Below the pieces are notes generated by a model. It was given only the letters and a program-made list of their open reading frames with translations, had not been told where the DNA came from and made no database searches. A stretch of 9,614 bases of DNA from UBA1724 sp963632245 (GTDB lineage Bacteria > Verrucomicrobiota > Lentisphaeria > Oligosphaerales > Oligosphaeraceae), in assembly GCA_963632245.1 (NCBI GenBank), contig CAVGTF010000090.1:1-9614 (forward strand), given 5' to 3'. Shown piece after piece: positions 7,068 through 9,614 of this stretch. Every line of letters starts with the position of its first letter. Position 1 is the first letter of the stretch. A program made the translations under genes and the position numbers.

Positions 7068-7871
7068 ATGACGAATCCCTCCTCTTGCTACGGAAAGGCG
7101 AAGTTGGTCCTCTTCGACCTGGACGGCACGCTCTATCTGGATGGCGTGCCGTATCCCGGCGCCATCGAGCTATTCCAGCGACTCCAGAAGAGCGACATGA
7201 CGCCGCTCTTCTTGACCAACAACAGCTCCATGCCGCCCTGCGATAACGTTGAGCGGCTCCGACGCATCGGTTTTCCCGCAACGCCGGAGAATGTGATCAC
7301 CAGCGGACACGGCACGGTGGCGATGCTGCGGGCCTACGGGATGCGCGGGAAGCGCCTCTATATCCTGGGCACCAAGCGCTTCCGCGCCTGGATGGCATCG
7401 GAGGGCTTTCCTCACGAGGAGGAGGATCCGCAGGCGCTGCTGGTGGCCTTCGACAAGGAGCTGGATTACGCGAAGCTCCATGCCGCCACACGGCTGGTCC
7501 TCAAGGGCGTGCCGGTCTTTGCCACACACCCCGATCCGGTCTGCCCACCGAATCTCCCGGATGTGGGGATGTATCTGGAGTGCCTGAAGGCGGCGCGTCC
7601 CGGCGTGGTGATCCAGGCAATTGCCGGAAAGCCCCATAAGTGGCTCTGCCAGGTCCTCCAGGAACGCTTCCAGGCGACTCCCGGCGAGATGGTCATGGTG
7701 GGCGATCGACTGGATACCGATATCGCTTTCGCCTGCAACAACGGCATGCGCTCCGTCCTCGTCCGAAATGGGGAGCCCATGCCGCCCGAGGGACTCTACC
7801 GACCCACCGTCGTGGTCCCACATATCCGGCAGATGATGGACGAATTCTGGCCCCGGAACCTGGGATGGTAG
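7068..7871 (+). CDS. HAD superfamily IIA phosphatase (NagD / phosphoglycolate phosphatase-like)
   Basis: A 267-residue phosphatase of HAD subclass IIA. Motif I is LFDLDGTLYLDG, with nucleophile D17 and acid/base D19. Motif II is FLTNNSS (T50-N51-N52), motif III is AGKPHKW with K188, and motif IV is MVGDRLDTDIAFACNNGM with D213 and D218 for Mg. The C2-type cap between motifs II and III contains VAFDKELDYAKLHAA, typical of NagD-like and 4-nitrophenylphosphatase relatives. All catalytic residues are intact, and the protein is soluble with no signal peptide. The physiological substrate of most family members is unknown; sugar phosphates, phosphoglycolate or nucleotides are possible. It lies 16 bases after glgP, so co-transcription and probably coupled translation are likely, which makes a sugar-phosphate role plausible but unproven. 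The ATG at 7068 has no clear ribosome site. Confidence 0.93.
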   Translation: MTNPSSCYGKAKLVLFDLDGTLYLDGVPYPGAIELFQRLQKSDMTPLFLTNNSSMPPCDNVERLRRIGFPATPENVITSGHGTVAMLRAYGMRGKRLYILGTKRFRAWMASEGFPHEEEDPQALLVAFDKELDYAKLHAATRLVLKGVPVFATHPDPVCPPNLPDVGMYLECLKAARPGVVIQAIAGKPHKWLCQVLQERFQATPGEMVMVGDRLDTDIAFACNNGMRSVLVRNGEPMPPEGLYRPTVVVPHIRQMMDEFWPRNLGW

Positions 7872-7891
7872 GAATTCCACGCTACATTTCC

Positions 7892-7901
7892 CGGTCGACC
7901 G
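7892..7901. repeat. 10-bp perfect palindrome between the HAD and UPF0210 genes
   Basis: CGGTCGACCG reads the same on both strands. It lies in the 88-base gap, followed by an AT-rich GAATAAAT. It might be an operator or a weak stem, but no T tract follows, so it is not a normal terminator. Confidence 0.3.
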
Positions 7902-7959
7902 AATAAATCTTCCTCTCCTTCGCTCTTCAACCGTAAAACAAGCCCGATACCGCACCGCC

Positions 7960-9339
7960 ATGCTTCGCACCGACCAAATCATCAATACCGTGGAAATGAT
8001 CCAGAAGGAGAATCTGGATGTGCGTACCGTCACCCTGGGCATCAATCTGATGGATTGCCGGGACACGGATATCGACGCCCTCTGCCGGAAGGTGGTGGCG
8101 AAGATTGAGCGCTTCGCCGGCAATCTGGTGGAGACCTGTGACCGCGTGGGCGGCAAATACGGCATCAGTGTGGTGAACAAGCGCCTGGCGGTCTCGCCGG
8201 CGGCGGATGTGGCCGCCGGTCACGACCGGAAGGGCATGGTGAAGTTGGCGAAGGCGCTGGATACCGCCGCCGCTTCCACGGGCATCGATATTGTGGGCGG
8301 ATACTCCGCACAGGTCCAGAAGGGCGCCAGCACCGCCGACTGGGAACTCATCGAGTCCCTCCCCGAAATGCTGGTGGATACCCAGCGGGTCTGCGCGTCC
8401 ATCAATGTGGCAAACAGCCGTTCCGGCATCAACATGAAGGTGGTGGGGCGCATCGGTGAGATCATGAAGGAGGCCGCCGAGGCCACGAAGGCACAGGATG
8501 GCTTCGCCTGCGCAAAGCTGGTGGTCTTCGCCAATCAGCCCGAGGATGTCCCCTTCATGGCGGGCGCTTACCACGGCCACGGCGAGCCCGAGGGCGTCAT
8601 CAATGTGGGCGTCTCCGGACCCGGTGTGGTCTGCAGCGCCCTGAAACGCCGCATCCAGCGGGAGGGCGCCGAGAATCTCGGTCTGGATGACCTGGCTGAG
8701 GAGATCAAGGAGACCAGCTGCCGCGTGACACGCTGTGGCGAGCTCATCGGACGGGAGGTCGCCAAGGACCTGGGACTGCCCTTCGGCATCGTGGATCTCT
8801 CGCTGGCACCCACCCCGAAGGTCGGAGACTCCATCGGCGAAATCCTCCAGATCCTGGGACTGGATGCCATCGGCGCCCCCGGCTCCACCGCATGCATCGC
8901 CATGCTCAATGACGCCGTCAAGAAGGGCGGCGCATTCGCATCGCAGTCCGTGGGCGGACTCTCCGGTGCCTTTATCCCTGTTTTGGAAGACGCCGCATTA
9001 GCCAATGCCGCAGAAAAGGGATACCTTTCCCTGGAAAAGCTGGAGGCCATGACCTGCGTCTGCTCCGTGGGACTCGATATGATCGCCGTTCCCGGCGATA
9101 CCCCCGCCGAGACCCTCTCCGCCATCATCGCTGACGAAATGGCCATCGGTCTCATCAACAAGAAGACCACCGCAGTCCGACTCATCCCCGCTCCCGGAAA
9201 AAAGGCCGGCGACCGCGTGGAATTCGGCGGACTCTTCGGCGGCGGACCCGTGATGCCCGTCCGAAACCCCGGCGCCTCCGCACGATTCATACACTTCGGC
9301 GGAAGAATCCCAGCGCCGATCCATAGTCTTAATAACTAA
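7960..9339 (+). CDS. UPF0210 / DUF711 (PFL family) protein
   Basis: A 459-residue protein of the UPF0210 family (PF05167), often labelled PFL family protein from fold similarity to pyruvate formate-lyase. Family signatures are DVRTVTLGINLMDCRDTD near the start, CDRVGGKYGISVVNKRLAVSP, DFVGGYSA-like DIVGGYSAQVQKG, CASINVANSRSGINM, a glycine-rich NVGVSGPGVV, FGIVDLSLAPTPKVGDSIGEIL, VGLDMIAVPGDTP and the C-terminal GGRIPAPIHSLNN. The length matches the family norm of about 450. I see no evidence of a glycyl-radical loop, so formate-lyase activity should not be assumed. In many bacteria the gene follows a small ACT-domain gene (UPF0237); none is present here. It lies 88 bases after the HAD gene, a gap wide enough to hold its own promoter. 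No Shine-Dalgarno sequence precedes the ATG. The biochemical function of the family is not established to my knowledge. Confidence 0.93.
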   Translation: MLRTDQIINTVEMIQKENLDVRTVTLGINLMDCRDTDIDALCRKVVAKIERFAGNLVETCDRVGGKYGISVVNKRLAVSPAADVAAGHDRKGMVKLAKALDTAAASTGIDIVGGYSAQVQKGASTADWELIESLPEMLVDTQRVCASINVANSRSGINMKVVGRIGEIMKEAAEATKAQDGFACAKLVVFANQPEDVPFMAGAYHGHGEPEGVINVGVSGPGVVCSALKRRIQREGAENLGLDDLAEEIKETSCRVTRCGELIGREVAKDLGLPFGIVDLSLAPTPKVGDSIGEILQILGLDAIGAPGSTACIAMLNDAVKKGGAFASQSVGGLSGAFIPVLEDAALANAAEKGYLSLEKLEAMTCVCSVGLDMIAVPGDTPAETLSAIIADEMAIGLINKKTTAVRLIPAPGKKAGDRVEFGGLFGGGPVMPVRNPGASARFIHFGGRIPAPIHSLNN

Positions 9340-9374
9340 TTAGTATTTAGTAGGTTAGTGGCTAGCTGCTAGTT
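9340..9374 (-). repeat. Degenerate heptad repeat, right copy (inverted)
   Basis: Read on the minus strand, CTA occurs at 9372, 9365, 9358, 9350 and 9343, with the same 7-7-8-7 spacing as the copy at 191-225. Thirty of 35 bases agree. It begins one base after the UPF0210 stop codon at 9339, so it lies in the 3' untranslated region of the plus-strand operon. Confidence 0.6.
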
Positions 9375-9394
9375 GCTAAGGTGCCGCAGGCGCT

Positions 9395-9419
9395 CTTCCG
9401 CCGCAGGAAGCGGCGGTAC
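9395..9419 (-). repeat. Inverted hairpin-only copy of the dispersed repeat
   Basis: CTTCCGCCGC, loop AGGAA, then GCGGCGGTAC form a perfect 7-bp stem (9398-9404 with 9410-9416). On the minus strand this reads GTACCGCCGC-loop-GCGGCGGAAG, the hairpin part of the element at 9514-9569. It shares its GGTAC end with the next full copy, so the two are head to head. Confidence 0.6.
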
Positions 9420-9471
9420 TGTGCCGCAGGCACTTGCGGCGGAAGAAATTTAGGCGGGGGCCCGGGGGCGG
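9415..9471 (+). repeat. Dispersed hairpin repeat with G-rich tail, copy B
   Basis: It begins GGTACTG, has the hairpin GTGCC-GCA-GGCAC (9421-9433), then TTGCGGCGGAAGAAATTTAGGC and a G-rich tail (GGGGGCCCGGGGGCGG). Parts, order and orientation equal copies A (23-73) and C (9514-9569). The tail merges into further G and C runs at 9472-9483. Confidence 0.75.
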
Positions 9472-9483
9472 GGCGCCTACGGC

Positions 9484-9511
9484 GCAATGTGCAATGTGCA
9501 ATGTGCAATGT
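9484..9511 (+). repeat. Perfect 4x tandem heptamer GCAATGT
   Basis: Four uninterrupted copies of GCAATGT fill 28 bases between repeat copies B and C. Copy number of such a tract is likely to vary by slippage. No reading frame uses it. Confidence 0.85.
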
Positions 9512-9513
9512 AT

Positions 9514-9569
9514 GGTACCGCCGCAGTTTCCTTGCGGCGGAAGGAAATTAGGCGGGGGCACGGGGGCGG
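9514..9569 (+). repeat. Dispersed hairpin repeat with G-rich tail, copy C
   Basis: This is the most regular copy. GGTA is followed by an 8-bp perfect stem CCGCCGCA-loop-TGCGGCGG (9518-9525 with 9533-9540), then AAGGAAATTAGGC and the tail GGGGGCACGGGGGCGG. A run of five T (9570-9574) follows, so an alternative fold pairing CCGCC with the last GGCGG could act as a terminator for the plus-strand operon; this is only a possibility. Confidence 0.75.
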
Positions 9570-9614
9570 TTTTTCCGGCGTGCTTAGAAGCAGAGCGGGC
9601 CCTGGGAAGGCATG

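Noticed and set aside
9381..9569. CRISPR array
   Set aside because: Repeats are clustered but lack regular spacing and unique spacers of even length, and no cas gene is present. The pattern fits REP-like and tandem repeats.
9605..9614. Possible start of a further gene (GGAAGG then ATG at 9612)
   Set aside because: Only the start codon is inside the window and the GGAAGG is too close to it for normal ribosome binding; nothing can be concluded.

Overview
This is a GC-rich bacterial window of six confidently recognised protein genes in two divergent blocks, bounded at both ends by non-coding repeat DNA. Codon choice in all genes favours GGC, CTG, CTC, ATC, AAG and GAG. Most start codons lack a strong Shine-Dalgarno sequence. 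The gene mix fits a fermentative or polysaccharide-using bacterium: a proteobacterial-type phosphoglucomutase, a glycogen phosphorylase, a ThuA-like protein, a UPF0210 protein and a cytosolic FKBP22-like isomerase. A member of the PVC group (Kiritimatiellota, Lentisphaerota or Verrucomicrobiota) is my best guess. It rests on the general look of the genes and repeats and is not proven.

Left block, minus strand (about 2680 down to 224). A promoter with a perfect TATAAT -10 (2677-2682) reads into an FKBP-type peptidyl-prolyl isomerase (1947-2603). This is followed by a ThuA-like protein (1117-1905), an unrecognised protein with two hydrophobic stretches (620-1096) and a possible 31-residue membrane microprotein (306-401). 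A GC-rich hairpin followed by a T tract (224-277) ends the unit. The stretch 402-619 has no convincing gene but contains a nested inverted repeat.

Right block, plus strand (2923-9339). The order is pgm, glgP, a class IIA HAD phosphatase and a UPF0210/DUF711 protein, with gaps of 58, 16 and 88 bases. GlgP releases glucose 1-phosphate from glycogen or maltodextrin, and Pgm converts it to glucose 6-phosphate for glycolysis. The first two genes therefore form a glycogen-breakdown unit. The roles of the HAD protein and the UPF0210 protein in that unit are unknown. The two blocks share a 319-base divergent control region (2604-2922).

Ends. Positions 1-225 and 9340-9569 contain related non-coding repeats. 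One is a 51-57 base hairpin element with a G-rich tail, in three full copies plus two hairpin-only copies. Another is a degenerate heptad element with CTA every 7 or 8 bases, one copy at each end in opposite orientation. There is also a perfect 4x tandem of the heptamer GCAATGT. The core genes are ordinary metabolism. The less ordinary items are the Cys/His cluster in the FKBP hinge, the repeat families and the small unrecognised genes in front of the terminator.
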